DNA of 64,000 bases, taken from NCBI RefSeq assembly GCF_000026985.1, contig NC_017390.1, positions 2,819,889 to 2,883,888 of the forward strand, given 5' to 3'. Source of the stretch: Erwinia pyrifoliae DSM 12163. GTDB taxonomy: Bacteria > Pseudomonadota > Gammaproteobacteria > Enterobacterales > Enterobacteriaceae. The notes beneath the pieces are model-generated. The model did no database searches and was not told where the DNA came from. It saw only the letters and a program-made list of their open reading frames with translations. This document shows positions 28,639 through 41,925 of the stretch, in pieces. The first letter of the stretch is position 1, and each line of letters starts with the position of its first letter. The position numbers were made by a program, and so were the translations under genes.

Positions 28639-29943
28639 TTAGCGTTCCCAGTACGACTCTTCCAGACTGTCTTCCCGCTCAGGCAAACCACGCGTAAGAC
28701 GTGGGGAGTGCTGGTTAAGCACCTGATAACTTACGCGGTTGGCGTATTTACATACCTGCGCCAGTGACGAATAGGTCAGATAGCTGCGTGCGTGTTTACT
28801 GGAGTTAGGTACGTTAGTACGGTGGAAATTATTCGCTGAGATATCATGCAGCAGCGCCGCCAACGCACCATCGCCAGCTCCGTTGGTGTTCATGATTTTT
28901 TCCGGCCCGCCCATATATGGGGCAATGTGGGAAAAAATCCGCAACGGCTGGCTACAGTCCTGATAGCGCATTGCGCGACTGAATTCATACTGGTTAAATT
29001 CAGGGATCGCCCCCGGTAAGAGCGGATGCTGGGTGGCACGTTTACCAGAATCTTCAGTAAATGCGGCCATATACAGCCCGTTCGGACCAGCAGTACACAG
29101 TACCAGGTCGACCCAGTCGAGGGTCATGTTCGCCGCCTGAAGCGGATCGCGTTCGCCGGTCAGCTCAAAAGCTTCATCCTCATTCATCGCCACCACGGAA
29201 ACGTGATCGCGGATGAAATCACGCCAGAACTGCGGATTATCCGCAATCACATATTTGGTACCCAGCGTCAGTACCACCGGCACGTTATACTTTTTCGCCC
29301 ATTCAATCGCCTGCATGGTGGCGAGCGGCATCGGCTCCCCAGGGTTGCAACGCAGCAGATAAGAGGTCAGTACCAGCGCTGAAGCGCCGGCAATCACCTC
29401 TTCGGGAATGCTCTGCGGCCGCAGCTGATTCATCATGCCCGGGTTGATAGCAAAGGTGCGTTCACCGTTTTCATTAATCAGCGTAAAACAACGACCGATA
29501 GCCCCATCAACTCCCTGCAAATAGTTCAGGTCAGTGCGACTGGAGGTATTGCACAGATAGCGGTAAGCGTAGCCGCCAATCTGCACGTTGTTACACATCA
29601 CACCGAGTAGCACCGAGCGGTCATCCGCCAGCACCGAGTAGTTATGCAGGGTGTTACCAATGGTGCCGCCGGCAAACTGGTGGCCGATCAGCTTACCGCG
29701 CTGCAGTTCGCCGTACAGCGCTTCGGCAACATCATCTGCAATGACCAGCGAATGGCCGATACTTAGCCCGTAACGGCTGACAAATTCGTCATCCACTTTT
29801 GCTTCAATATCGACCAGGATCTGATCGATACCGACGATCCAGCTTCTGGCGGCCTCGTTTTCGGGCTGTACAGGTTGCAGCAGCGGATCGCGCTCGCTGA
29901 CGGGAAAGTAATGTTTGGATTTACGTTGACCGGGGAATTTCAT
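28639..29943 (-). CDS. gsk: Inosine-guanosine kinase
   Basis: Phosphorylates guanosine and inosine in purine salvage. It has 434 residues from ATG 29943 (MKFPGQRKSKHYFPV), matching E. coli Gsk; the in-frame stretch upstream does not belong to the protein. It is a PfkB/ribokinase-family enzyme: HQFAGGTIGNTLHNYSVL near the N-terminus and the catalytic NTNGAGDGALAALLHD near 350. The C-terminus ends SLEESYWER. In E. coli aes lies between gsk and hemH; here they are adjacent. Confidence 0.97.
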   Translation of the reverse strand: MKFPGQRKSKHYFPVSERDPLLQPVQPENEAARSWIVGIDQILVDIEAKVDDEFVSRYGLSIGHSLVIADDVAEALYGELQRGKLIGHQFAGGTIGNTLHNYSVLADDRSVLLGVMCNNVQIGGYAYRYLCNTSSRTDLNYLQGVDGAIGRCFTLINENGERTFAINPGMMNQLRPQSIPEEVIAGASALVLTSYLLRCNPGEPMPLATMQAIEWAKKYNVPVVLTLGTKYVIADNPQFWRDFIRDHVSVVAMNEDEAFELTGERDPLQAANMTLDWVDLVLCTAGPNGLYMAAFTEDSGKRATQHPLLPGAIPEFNQYEFSRAMRYQDCSQPLRIFSHIAPYMGGPEKIMNTNGAGDGALAALLHDISANNFHRTNVPNSSKHARSYLTYSSLAQVCKYANRVSYQVLNQHSPRLTRGLPEREDSLEESYWER

Positions 29944-30032
29944 AATTGCGGATTGCTGGCAGGGAAACAGGGCGCAATGATAACACAATTGCGCCCGATG
30001 AGGACTCCCCAGACGGGAGCTGCCCCGAATGC

Positions 30033-30992
30033 TTAGCGGTACTGATTCACCAGCTCAAGCATCATGGTGATATGGGCTTCGTCATCGTTCAGCGCCGGTA
30101 TGTATTCAAAGCGCGTGCCGCCCGCATGCAGGAAGATTTCCCGGTTCTCTCCGTTGATTTCTTCCAGGGTTTCCAGGCAGTCAGCGGCGAAACCGGGGCT
30201 CATAATCTGTACATGCTTTACGCCCTTAGCGGGCAGCGCCTTCATGGTTTCATCCGTGTAAGGCATCAGCCAGGGTTCACGGCCAAAGCGCGACTGGAAA
30301 GTCAGCATCGCTTCGTCGCTGCCAAGCCCCAGAGACGCTTTCAATGCGTCAAAGGTTTCGTAGCAGCGCTGCGGATAATCGTCGCCTTCGTTAGCAAAAC
30401 GCTGTGGAATGCCGTGGAATGACGTCACTAACAGATCCGGCTTGCCGTGCTGCGCAAATGAACGCTCTACTGAAGCTTTCAATGCGGCAATGTACGCCGG
30501 ATGTTGTGCATAGTCGCGAATAAAATGGACTGACGGCAGGCTACGGTAACCGGCAAATACCTCGGTAATACCATCCCATACCGCCGCAACGGTGGAACAG
30601 GAAAATTGCGGATAAAGCGGCAGTACAATAAGCCGGGTGACACCTTCTGCCATCAGGCTGTCGATGGCACTCTTAAGGCTTGGGTTACCGTAGCTCATGC
30701 CCAGCGCCACAGGCATGTCCAGCCTTGCTGCCAGGGCGCTGCGCTGCCGCTGGCTATAAACCATCAGCGGTGACCCCTCATCCATCCACACCGAAGCGTA
30801 CAGTTTTGATACGCGCGGTGAGCGGATAGGCAGAATACCGAAATTCAGCAGCGGCCACCATAGCCAGCGTGGCGCATCAACCACGCGCTTGTCGCTGAGG
30901 AACTGCTTCAGATAACGTTTTACCGCTGGGGTGGTTGGGGCATCAGGCGTGCCTAAATTCACCAGCAGCACGCCAGGTTTATCTTGCCTCAT
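30033..30992 (-). CDS. hemH: Ferrochelatase
   Basis: Inserts Fe(II) into protoporphyrin IX, the last step of heme synthesis, in the cytoplasm at the membrane. It has 319 residues, the normal size. Signatures are [12 protein letters not shown] (9-20), GMSYGNPSL, the catalytic His in [10 protein letters not shown] (about 186-195), and the C-terminal [13 protein letters not shown] with the conserved Glu residues. It lies between gsk and adk on the same strand as both. Confidence 0.97.
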   Translation of the reverse strand: MRQDKPGVLLVNLGTPDAPTTPAVKRYLKQFLSDKRVVDAPRWLWWPLLNFGILPIRSPRVSKLYASVWMDEGSPLMVYSQRQRSALAARLDMPVALGMSYGNPSLKSAIDSLMAEGVTRLIVLPLYPQFSCSTVAAVWDGITEVFAGYRSLPSVHFIRDYAQHPAYIAALKASVERSFAQHGKPDLLVTSFHGIPQRFANEGDDYPQRCYETFDALKASLGLGSDEAMLTFQSRFGREPWLMPYTDETMKALPAKGVKHVQIMSPGFAADCLETLEEINGENREIFLHAGGTRFEYIPALNDDEAHITMMLELVNQYR

Positions 30993-31109
30993 TGCTATTC
31001 CTTGATTTAGTGACAGGGTCAGTGATGTAAACCTGACCTATTTTAGCGGAAAAAGGCGGGAGTGGAACCGATTGGTGCAATTGAGCCAGGAGGAGCCTGG
31101 CTCACAGCT

Positions 31110-34020
<2,911 letters not shown>

Positions 34021-34072
34021 CTCAACTCCGCAAGACGTAATCCGCAGATTACGCCACGATTTTCGTGCAACC

Positions 34073-34855
<783 letters not shown>

Positions 34856-34979
34856 TCAGTTGATTCAGGCTGTTCGCTACCAGTACATTCCCCGGAACCT
34901 GTGCCAGACTAGTGAATTTTGACTGGACTTAAAAATGATATAAACAGACACTTAATGTGAGTTTTTCTAACAAGGTACT

Positions 34980-35858
34980 ATGATGTCTAACCTTCCTTCA
35001 CTGCGCGCGTTACACTATTTCCATCAGGCTGCATTGCGACAAAGTTTTAGCCGGGCGGCACAATCGCTGAACGTAACGCACAGTGCCGTTAGTCATCAAA
35101 TCAAACAGTTAGAAGAGTGGCTGGGAAAACCTTTATTCCTGCGGATTAAGGGGCGAGTGCAATTAACGGCCGACGGTGAGCGCCTTAAAGCCTGCTGTAT
35201 GCAAAGCTTTCGCAGCATTGAAGTGACCTGTGACAAAATTCGCGCGTGCGACCTTCATAGCCTGACAATATCGTGCGCCCCAAGTTTTCTGGCGCAATGG
35301 CTTATCCCGCGTATCAACCGCTTCACGTCACGCCATAGCGAAATCGCCCTGACTTTCCAGACCCACGTTGATCTGGAGCGGGTGCGTAGTGAGCATACCG
35401 ATATACTGATCGTCAGCCAGCAGCAGCCCGTACAGAAGGACATTGCCGCCACGCTGATTACCGTCGACTATATTGGCCCGGTATGTTCCCCAGCGTTCAG
35501 TAGCCGCTTTAGCTACGAGACCGATTTTTCTACCTTACCGCTGCTGCATGCCGATACCAAACTCAATGCCTGGTCCGAATGGGCAAAAAAAACCGGAGCG
35601 CGCGGTGATTTTTGGGCTGGAAATCATTTCGACAATCTCACTCTGGCGATTCAGGCGGCGCGTAACGGCATGGGGATTATTATGACGCCGCAGATCCTGG
35701 TGAAAAAAGAGATCTTCGACGGTTCACTGATTGCACCACTGGGTTTTGCCGAGGTAGATCGCGCTACCTGGATGATGATAAAAGCGTCACGTAAAGCAGA
35801 TAAGGGGATTAAATTATTTCGCAGCTGGCTATTAGATGAAGCTTCGATGGTGGGGTAA
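34980..35858 (+). CDS. ycfR: LysR-family regulator (GcvA type), probable regulator of the 6-thioguanine operon
   Basis: A 292-residue LysR protein of the GcvA subgroup: LPSLRALHYFHQAALRQSFSRAAQSLNVTHSAVSHQIKQLEEWLG is the DNA-binding domain, followed by RIKGRVQLTADGE. It is divergent from ycfA with about 200 bp between, so the shared intergenic region probably holds its binding site; I could not fix one by eye. A LysR-type regulator of 6-thioguanine synthesis has been described in E. amylovora as YcfR, hence the symbol. ATG 34980 and 34983 are equivalent starts. Its 3' end faces the ATPase cassette across a long hairpin. Confidence 0.75.
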   Translation: MMSNLPSLRALHYFHQAALRQSFSRAAQSLNVTHSAVSHQIKQLEEWLGKPLFLRIKGRVQLTADGERLKACCMQSFRSIEVTCDKIRACDLHSLTISCAPSFLAQWLIPRINRFTSRHSEIALTFQTHVDLERVRSEHTDILIVSQQQPVQKDIAATLITVDYIGPVCSPAFSSRFSYETDFSTLPLLHADTKLNAWSEWAKKTGARGDFWAGNHFDNLTLAIQAARNGMGIIMTPQILVKKEIFDGSLIAPLGFAEVDRATWMMIKASRKADKGIKLFRSWLLDEASMVG

Positions 35859-35880
35859 CAAGGGCAGCGCACAAAACTGT

Positions 35881-35932
35881 CAACGACATCAGGGATATTT
35901 TACGGCCAAATGAATATCCGCAGATGTCGTTG
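35881..35932. repeat. Long imperfect hairpin between ycfR and the ATPase cassette
   Basis: Outer arms CAACGACATC (35881-35890) and GATGTCGTTG (35923-35932) are perfectly complementary. Inner arms GGATATT (35893-35899) and AATATCC (35913-35919) are too, with 2-3 nt bulges and a 13-nt loop. It lies between convergent genes and may act as a terminator for either, though no T-run follows on either strand. Confidence 0.7.
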
Positions 35933-35972
35933 CAACAGGCACGTCGAACTGAATGAACTGGCCCGACGGAAA

Positions 35973-37484
35973 TTACTGTTTATTGGGTTTTACCCCGCCC
36001 TTGCGCCCTAAACCAAAACCGACTCGGTAAAGATCGGGCATATCGATACGCTCATCGGCACGTTCTTCAAAAACACCGATACGCAACAGGTCCTGCTTAA
36101 TACCCGGCCAGCCTTTTTCCACATGCTGTGGCGGAAGCCGGTTATTACCCGCATCCTGTGGCCCATTGGGGAAAGCATCATGCCATCTTTGTAAGACGTA
36201 GGAAAAATCAACAGGTACCGTTAAGCCCCCCAGCGGATCAAAAAATACCCTGACCCAGGGATAGTCTTCCGCCAGCTCGCCCACACGAATTCCTGAAGCC
36301 TCCTGAACTCCGCGCTTGACGCTTTCATAATGCAAAGGATAGGGATGGTCCTGATATTTGTCGCGGGAATCCTCGGCTGCCTGACGAATTGCGGCGAGAA
36401 ACGAGCGTGGTGAGGTGCGGCCATTGCCATCAGCAAGATGACTTACTGCCCAAATATAGGGCACGCCACGGCGCCTGTCTTTTCCCATCCACGGGCCAGC
36501 CAGCGCTGAAAATAACGCTCTTTGTGCTTCGGTCTCGCGCTTGATTTCGTCATGTGGTAAATAAAGACCATTGGCTTCAATGACACTTTTGCCAACAGAA
36601 TGTTGATATAAGCCCCGTAAAACATCGCCAGCATTACCTTTAGCATTCAACAGGTACTGCCACAGCAAACCGTGCAGGTCGTTAAGCGCCCATGAAAGCT
36701 CTGCTTTTGTCGCCAGCAATTTCGATGCATCAGGAAAATCAGTCACCGTCCTCTCCAGCTGATCTTCGCGTAAGAACACCTTAGCCGACAGGCGCGGATA
36801 AGGTTTCAGCCATAACACGACGCGCAGTAAGTCCCGTACCATGCTATCCATCAATGACCAGTCGGTACTGAGGCGATCCAGTGCGTCAAAGAGAATTAAA
36901 AAATGCTGGTTTTTTACCACCGCCTGCTGACTGGCATCAGCCATAAACTGCGCAACACGCTCGGGGTTCTGCTCAATCCAGCTGACTTTTTCCTGCCACG
37001 TTTTCTTATCGTTAAATAAGTTATGTTGCAATAATTTTGCAATACCTAAGACAACGATCGTGCGCCAGATAACATAAGGCGTGAAACGGGACGACAGTTG
37101 CTTAAAAGTATCCGCATCAGGATAGTCCTGATTATTGGGCCGCTCGGAAAAACCGATATGAATTTCCGCAGAATCCAGTTCAGGTATATTTGAGCCGATA
37201 ACCTTACGCAACTGAGGATCGGCCAAGGCAGCGGTCCATACCGATTTACCCACTCCACGGCTGCCAACCACCAGCACGCATTCTGGCCGCAGCGCCTTTA
37301 AATGCGCCGGAGGGACATATAAATTCTCCAGTGCAGGCGCGGAACCGCTGTAGGAGGTATCGGCGGGCAAAGCCTCATATATTGCGCGACGAATGCTATC
37401 TGCTTTACACCTCTTCTGATGTCTCCACGATATTGATCGCCTGACTGGTCCCGTCGATAAGCTCGCCGAAGACAAGGGAAACAT
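35973..37484 (-). CDS. P-loop ATPase of the KGGVGR cassette (STAND/AAA-like), function unknown
   Basis: Up to 503 residues. Walker A is GSRGVGKS (residues 74-81 counted from ATG 37484) and Walker B is FLILFDALDRL (about 195-204), the D-x-x-DR form seen in NTPases of the STAND/Sll1717 kind. A long C-terminal half follows without recognisable motifs and with no membrane helices. The start is unclear: ATG 37484 lies 80 bp inside the upstream ATPase gene, the region resembling the family begins near ADSIRRAIYEALPAD, and there only ATT (37394) or TTG (37370) are available. It is translated with the ParA-like gene; together they probably form a two-ATPase complex, which is inference. Confidence 0.75.
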   Translation of the reverse strand: MFPLSSASLSTGPVRRSISWRHQKRCKADSIRRAIYEALPADTSYSGSAPALENLYVPPAHLKALRPECVLVVGSRGVGKSVWTAALADPQLRKVIGSNIPELDSAEIHIGFSERPNNQDYPDADTFKQLSSRFTPYVIWRTIVVLGIAKLLQHNLFNDKKTWQEKVSWIEQNPERVAQFMADASQQAVVKNQHFLILFDALDRLSTDWSLMDSMVRDLLRVVLWLKPYPRLSAKVFLREDQLERTVTDFPDASKLLATKAELSWALNDLHGLLWQYLLNAKGNAGDVLRGLYQHSVGKSVIEANGLYLPHDEIKRETEAQRALFSALAGPWMGKDRRRGVPYIWAVSHLADGNGRTSPRSFLAAIRQAAEDSRDKYQDHPYPLHYESVKRGVQEASGIRVGELAEDYPWVRVFFDPLGGLTVPVDFSYVLQRWHDAFPNGPQDAGNNRLPPQHVEKGWPGIKQDLLRIGVFEERADERIDMPDLYRVGFGLGRKGGVKPNKQ

Positions 37485-38709
37485 TCCTGGCGTCGACTAC
37501 GGTTAAACGAGAATGCAGGGAGGTTATTGCTGAAAAACCCAGATTCCAGCGTATTACCCATGGATAATGCGGGGCAAGAACATCGCTCATGGCAAAATTA
37601 AAGCGATCTTTAAGATCGCCGGGCTGTATTTCATCGTATAGCGGATTAAACAGATTCCAGGCGCGTTCGCGCATACCGGAAAAATAAGCTTCGCGGCGCT
37701 CATCGTCCGGTACCATTGCGCCAACAATCTGTAAACGCTCGCGTATTTCGGTGGCTTTACCTAAACGTTGCCAATACTCGAACAATACACGATAGCCAGA
37801 CCATGTCTGTTCTCCATCTACCGTAAATAATAAGATGAGACTTGCACCTAAATCGCTCACGCAGCTTGCTGCTATTTCATCAATGCCGGAACGGGAATCA
37901 ATAAAGATAACATCCGGTTTTATCTTTTCTTCCAGATCGGATATCAACCGGTTTAGCCGTTGCGACCAGCTTTCACGCTGGCCATGGTTACCCACTTTCG
38001 GCATCCAGACACGACCCAGCTTGGCGATATATTCGCCGGGATCTTTACCGTGAGCAGGGACGACGTAAATTTCACCGTCATGAGAGAGAGAGCTGGTTGC
38101 CAGCATGTTATCGACAATACGGCTGCCATTATCCACCAGGTCTTCGACCATCCAGTCAACAATGCCACTGGCTGGGCGTTTTTCCTCCGGCAGTAGGGAG
38201 GTTGACAGGCCAGGAGACTCAAGATCGAGGTCAAGCACCAGCACTTTTTTGCCTTCCTGAGCCAGCGCCCAGGCAGAGGCCGCCATCGCCGTGGATCGCC
38301 CCACGCCGCCTTTTATAGAGAAAAAGACAATGCGCCTGGCACCGTGGGTGACAGGTTTTATCAGATCCCAACGGCCTTCCGTGGGCAGACGGTCGACAAC
38401 CCAAACATTATCCGTGCCTGATAGTAAAAAGTGCGGGGCATTCTGGCAGACCGCTGCCACATCCGGCTCATAGAGAACCGCAGCCTTAGCAGGAAAGGAA
38501 TGTGGGGAGAGCCGTTGTTCCATCTGCTGTGCAATCTGATTAATGAGATCAAACTGCTGCGGATTTTCGCGCGCAGTCTCGGGCGCAATTAAACGAACTT
38601 TACCATTCAGGTCACGATTGACGGCGATGGGGCCAATCTCTGAGACAGCCTGAGCATGGGGGGCAAAAATGCTCTCCAGGCCAGTTAAAATTTGATCAAA
38701 GATAATCAT
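37405..38709 (-). CDS. ParA/MinD-like ATPase with variant Walker A (KGGVGR)
   Basis: A 434-residue protein. An N-terminal domain of about 120 residues, unrecognised, precedes a ParA/MinD-type ATPase core: FFSIKGGVGRSTAMAASAWALA (Walker A 133-140), VLVLDLDLESPGLS (switch I Asp) and DVIFIDSRSGIDEIA (Walker B region). The signature lysine K133 is kept, but the second, nucleotide-binding lysine is Arg, as in the annotated KGGVGR-variant group. Its ATG overlaps the stop of the upstream small gene (ATGA), and its end overlaps the downstream ATPase gene. This is not chromosome-partitioning context: there is no ParB. A defence or stress-response role is possible but unproven. Confidence 0.85.
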   Translation of the reverse strand: MIIFDQILTGLESIFAPHAQAVSEIGPIAVNRDLNGKVRLIAPETARENPQQFDLINQIAQQMEQRLSPHSFPAKAAVLYEPDVAAVCQNAPHFLLSGTDNVWVVDRLPTEGRWDLIKPVTHGARRIVFFSIKGGVGRSTAMAASAWALAQEGKKVLVLDLDLESPGLSTSLLPEEKRPASGIVDWMVEDLVDNGSRIVDNMLATSSLSHDGEIYVVPAHGKDPGEYIAKLGRVWMPKVGNHGQRESWSQRLNRLISDLEEKIKPDVIFIDSRSGIDEIAASCVSDLGASLILLFTVDGEQTWSGYRVLFEYWQRLGKATEIRERLQIVGAMVPDDERREAYFSGMRERAWNLFNPLYDEIQPGDLKDRFNFAMSDVLAPHYPWVIRWNLGFSAITSLHSRLTVVDARNVSLVFGELIDGTSQAINIVETSEEV

Positions 38710-39128
38710 ATTGGTATCGCACCGTCGAGTTGAGCCTGTTTGAGGATATCTTTCGCCATCTTAGCGCCCTTTCTGTGATTCTCCGCTACCTGCTGGCTAA
38801 ACGCCGATTGATGATCGTAACGCTGAGATGCCCGCCAGTCATCGAATGGATTCACCGGGTCTAATGCGTAAGCCCCTGCGGGATGACAGTTCCCCTGGTA
38901 GGTTTGATAACGCTGCCAGATGCGGTCAATATGCTTTTGGTCATCACGCTCTTGAGGCATATTTCTTACAGTATTGAAGGGAATGCCAAAGGCTAACATC
39001 AGGTATTTCAACGCACTTTCTGCCGAGAAACCATAAAGATGATCGGCATTGGCCCAGCGCCCTCTACTGAATAATAGTTCGGCATCATCCTAATGCCGCT
39101 GGCAAGAATCTGCAAAATCACAGCTCAT
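38706..39128 (-). pseudogene. Small first gene of the KGGVGR cassette, interrupted by an amber codon
   Basis: A frame of 140 codons runs from ATG 39128 (MSCDFADSCQRH) to a TGA at 38706-38708, broken by TAG at 39090-39092, codon 13. After the stop the frame continues with DDAELLFSRGRWANADHLYGFSAESALK, which looks like the intact body of a known family that accompanies KGGVGR ATPases and should start a few residues earlier; a Trp (TGG) to TAG change would explain it. The HLYGFSAESALK helix is reminiscent of HEPN-type helices, without a clear RNase motif. A restart at TTG 39011 would give only 101 residues and lose this block. Automatic callers would report just that piece. Confidence 0.75.
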
Positions 39129-39284
39129 CTTTAGACACTCATTTAACAGAATTTACACGCATAAACGGTTCTTACTCTGCAGGCAATTGATTTTACCTAC
39201 AAAAGCGGTATGCAAATTGACGTGATGATATTAAACAGGAAGACGGGGAGAGTGCAAAGCAGGAATAAAGGAAAAATGGATTAA

Positions 39285-39317
39285 TGACTCACCGGGAGAA
39301 TTTCTGCCGGTGAGTCA
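39285..39317 (-). terminator. Hairpin downstream of htpG
   Basis: An 11-bp perfect stem TGACTCACCGG / CCGGTGAGTCA with an 11-nt loop starts 29 bp after the htpG stop. On the minus strand it is followed by TTAATCCATTTTT, an interrupted T-run. Confidence 0.75.
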
Positions 39318-39345
39318 ACAGCTCTGTTACAGAATACTGTGCGGA

Positions 39346-41220
39346 TTATCCCAGCAGCAGCTGGTTCATCCGGCGGATAAACTGATTCGGATCTTCCAGC
39401 GTGCCTTTTTCGGCAAACAGCGCCTGATCCAGCAGCAGTTCGATCCACTCGGCAAAGCGTGCTTCATCCTGGGTGTCGACAGCGCGCTTCACTAACGCAT
39501 GCTCAGGATTCAGCTCAAACAGATATTTCACCTCCGGCACATCCTGGCCCGCAGCGGCAAACAGTTTTGCCATCTGGGTCGTCATTTCGTTAGCTTCGGT
39601 GGTAACGATTGCCGGCGTATCGGTCAGGCGGTGCGTCAAACGCACTTCTTTCACTCGCTCGCCCAGCAGGGTTTTTACCCGCTCAACAAAAGGCTCCAGC
39701 GCTTTCCCGGCTTCTTTCTGCTCTTCGGTTTCTTCGTCCGCCAGCTTGCTTAGCGCGTCGTCCGCCTTGCTGACCGACTGGAATGATTTTCCGTCGAACT
39801 CGGTGAGATAGCTCATCATCCATTCGTCAATGCGGTCTGAAAGCAGCAGAACCTCGATGCCTTTCTTGCGGAACAGCTCCAGATGCGGGCTGCTTTTCGC
39901 GGCAGCGTAGCTATCGGCAGTGATGTAATAAATCTTCTCCTGCCCTTCCACCATGCGGCTGACATAATCTTCCAGCGATACGGTCTGCGCCGCCCCTTCG
40001 AAGCTGGTAGAGGCAAAACGCAACAGTTTGGCGATGGTTTCGGCATTGCTGCTGTCTTCTGCCGGGCCTTCCTTCAGCACCAGACCGAACTGCTGCCAGA
40101 ATTTCTGGTATTTCTCTTCATCATCCTTCGCCACTCTCTCCAGCATCTGCAGTGAACGCTTGGTCAGCGCCCCGCGCAGCGTCTGGGTAATACGGCTGTC
40201 CTGCAGGAGTTCACGCGACACGTTGAGCGGCAGATCGTTAGAGTCAATCAGTCCTTTGACGAAGCGCAGATAGTTCGGCATAAACTGTTCGGCATCGTCC
40301 ATGATAAACACGCGCTGCACGTACAGTTTCAGACCATGTTTGTGATCGCGGTTCCACATGTCCCACGGTGCCTGGGCCGGTATATACAGCAGGCTGGTGT
40401 ACTCCTGCTTACCTTCTACCCGGTTGTGGCTCCAGGTAAGCGGGTCGGTAAAATCGTGGGCAACGTGTTTATAAAACTCTTTGTATTCGTCTTCGCTGAT
40501 ATCAGACTTATTACGCGTCCACAGCGCCTGCGCTTTGTTGATCTTTTCCCAGGTGGTGGTGTCATCTTCTTCGTTATGGGTTTCGATCTCCACCGGCAAG
40601 GCAATATGGTCAGAGTATTTACTGATGACGCTGCGAACGCGCCACGCATCGAGGAATTCATCTTCACCTTCGCGCAGATGCAGGGTGATTTCGGTCCCGC
40701 GATCGCTTTTCTCAATGTCGGCAATGGTGTAATCGCCTTCACCGGCAGATTGCCAGAATACCCCTTCATCGGCAGCAGCCCCCGCAGCACGGGTACGCAC
40801 GGAAACGTTATCCGCAACGATAAACGCCGAATAGAAACCCACGCCGAACTGGCCGATGAGCTGGCTGTCTTTGGCCTGGTCAGATCCCAGTGATTCAAGG
40901 AAGGATTTAGTCCCGGACTTGGCAATGGTGCCCAGGTTTTCAATGACTTCGTCGCGACGCATCCCGATACCGTTATCGCTGAGCGTCAGGGTACGTTTTT
41001 CCTTGTCGACCGCCACCCGCACGCGCAAGTCGCCATCCCCTTCGTACAGTTCCGGGGTAGATAACGCCTTGAAGCGCAGCTTATCAGCGGCATCGGAGGC
41101 GTTTGAGATCAGTTCGCGCAGGAAGATTTCTTTGTTTGAATAGAGCGAGTGGATCATCAGGTGCAGAAGCTGTTTTACCTCTGACTGGAAGCCGCGTGTC
41201 TCTTGTCCTTTCATGGTCAT
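39346..41220 (-). CDS. htpG: Hsp90-family chaperone HtpG
   Basis: Cytoplasmic ATP-dependent chaperone of 624 residues, the E. coli length. GHKL ATPase motifs are [15 protein letters not shown] (Glu/Asn, about 33-47), DNGIGM (about 80-85), and [12 protein letters not shown] (about 123-134). The middle domain has [11 protein letters not shown]. The C-terminal dimerisation domain ends [11 protein letters not shown]. The start [15 protein letters not shown] matches the family apart from the first residues. A textbook sigma32 promoter lies upstream, so it is heat-inducible. Confidence 0.98.
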   Translation of the reverse strand: MTMKGQETRGFQSEVKQLLHLMIHSLYSNKEIFLRELISNASDAADKLRFKALSTPELYEGDGDLRVRVAVDKEKRTLTLSDNGIGMRRDEVIENLGTIAKSGTKSFLESLGSDQAKDSQLIGQFGVGFYSAFIVADNVSVRTRAAGAAADEGVFWQSAGEGDYTIADIEKSDRGTEITLHLREGEDEFLDAWRVRSVISKYSDHIALPVEIETHNEEDDTTTWEKINKAQALWTRNKSDISEDEYKEFYKHVAHDFTDPLTWSHNRVEGKQEYTSLLYIPAQAPWDMWNRDHKHGLKLYVQRVFIMDDAEQFMPNYLRFVKGLIDSNDLPLNVSRELLQDSRITQTLRGALTKRSLQMLERVAKDDEEKYQKFWQQFGLVLKEGPAEDSSNAETIAKLLRFASTSFEGAAQTVSLEDYVSRMVEGQEKIYYITADSYAAAKSSPHLELFRKKGIEVLLLSDRIDEWMMSYLTEFDGKSFQSVSKADDALSKLADEETEEQKEAGKALEPFVERVKTLLGERVKEVRLTHRLTDTPAIVTTEANEMTTQMAKLFAAAGQDVPEVKYLFELNPEHALVKRAVDTQDEARFAEWIELLLDQALFAEKGTLEDPNQFIRRMNQLLLG

Positions 41221-41260
41221 TGCTACCTCAATGAAAACAGGTTGATGAACGTTGAGGTAA

Positions 41261-41288
41261 AGATGGGGATGTAAAAATGGATTTCAAG
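41261..41288 (-). promoter_or_regulatory. Sigma32 (heat-shock) promoter of htpG
   Basis: On the minus strand, CTTGAAA (41288-41282), 13 bp, then CCCCATCT (41268-41261). This matches the RpoH consensus CTTGAAA / CCCCATnT, about 40 bp before the htpG ATG. A hairpin GGCACGAA / TTCGTGCC at 41291-41309 sits just upstream, between recR and this promoter. Confidence 0.92.
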
Positions 41289-41319
41289 ACGGCACGAAGA
41301 GTTCGTGCCATTTAGTTGC

Positions 41320-41925
41320 TCAGAATTTGAACTTCTGACGTCCGGCCAGTGAGTGCGACAGCGTGGTGCCATCGACCATTTCCAGTTCACCGCCCACCGG
41401 AACACCATGAGCAATGCGGCTGGCGTCCACGCCGTACTGTTCGCACAGGCTGGCGATGTAGTTAGCGGTCGCCTCACCTTCCACCGTCGGATTAGTGGCG
41501 AGGATCACTTCCTGAATCGATTCTTTTTCCAGCCGCTGCTCCAGCCGGTCGAGGCCTATGTCATCTGGCCCGATACCATCCAACGGCGACAGATGCCCCA
41601 TCAGTACAAAGTAACGGCCAGCGAACTGCCCGGTTTGCTCGATGGCGTGGATATCTGCCGGGCTTTCCACTACGCATATCAGCCCATTCTGCTGACGCCG
41701 TGGATTGGCGCAAATAGTGCAAATATCCTGTTCAGTGAAGGTACGGCAGTCGGCACAGTGCCCGATTTCCGACATCGCTCGCGTCAACGCCTGGGCCAGG
41801 CGCATCCCGCCGCTGCGATCGCGTTGTAACAGCTGAAAAGCCATGCGTTGAGCAGACTTAGGCCCAACGCCCGGCAGGCAACGCAGCGACTCCATTAATG
41901 TTTCGAGGAGTGGGCTGGTTTGCAT
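41320..41925 (-). CDS. recR: Recombination mediator RecR
   Basis: Part of RecFOR, loading RecA on gapped DNA. It has 201 residues: helix-hairpin-helix [17 protein letters not shown] (about 14-30), a four-cysteine zinc finger [16 protein letters not shown] (about 57-72), and a Toprim domain with VVESPADI and [14 protein letters not shown]. Its start overlaps the ybaB stop (TGATG), giving the dnaX-ybaB-recR operon typical of enterobacteria. Confidence 0.97.
   Translation of the reverse strand: MQTSPLLETLMESLRCLPGVGPKSAQRMAFQLLQRDRSGGMRLAQALTRAMSEIGHCADCRTFTEQDICTICANPRRQQNGLICVVESPADIHAIEQTGQFAGRYFVLMGHLSPLDGIGPDDIGLDRLEQRLEKESIQEVILATNPTVEGEATANYIASLCEQYGVDASRIAHGVPVGGELEMVDGTTLSHSLAGRQKFKF

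Noticed and set aside
39090..39092. TAG read as a recoded amino acid (such as pyrrolysine)
   Set aside because: Enterobacteria lack the machinery, and a TGG to TAG substitution is far simpler.
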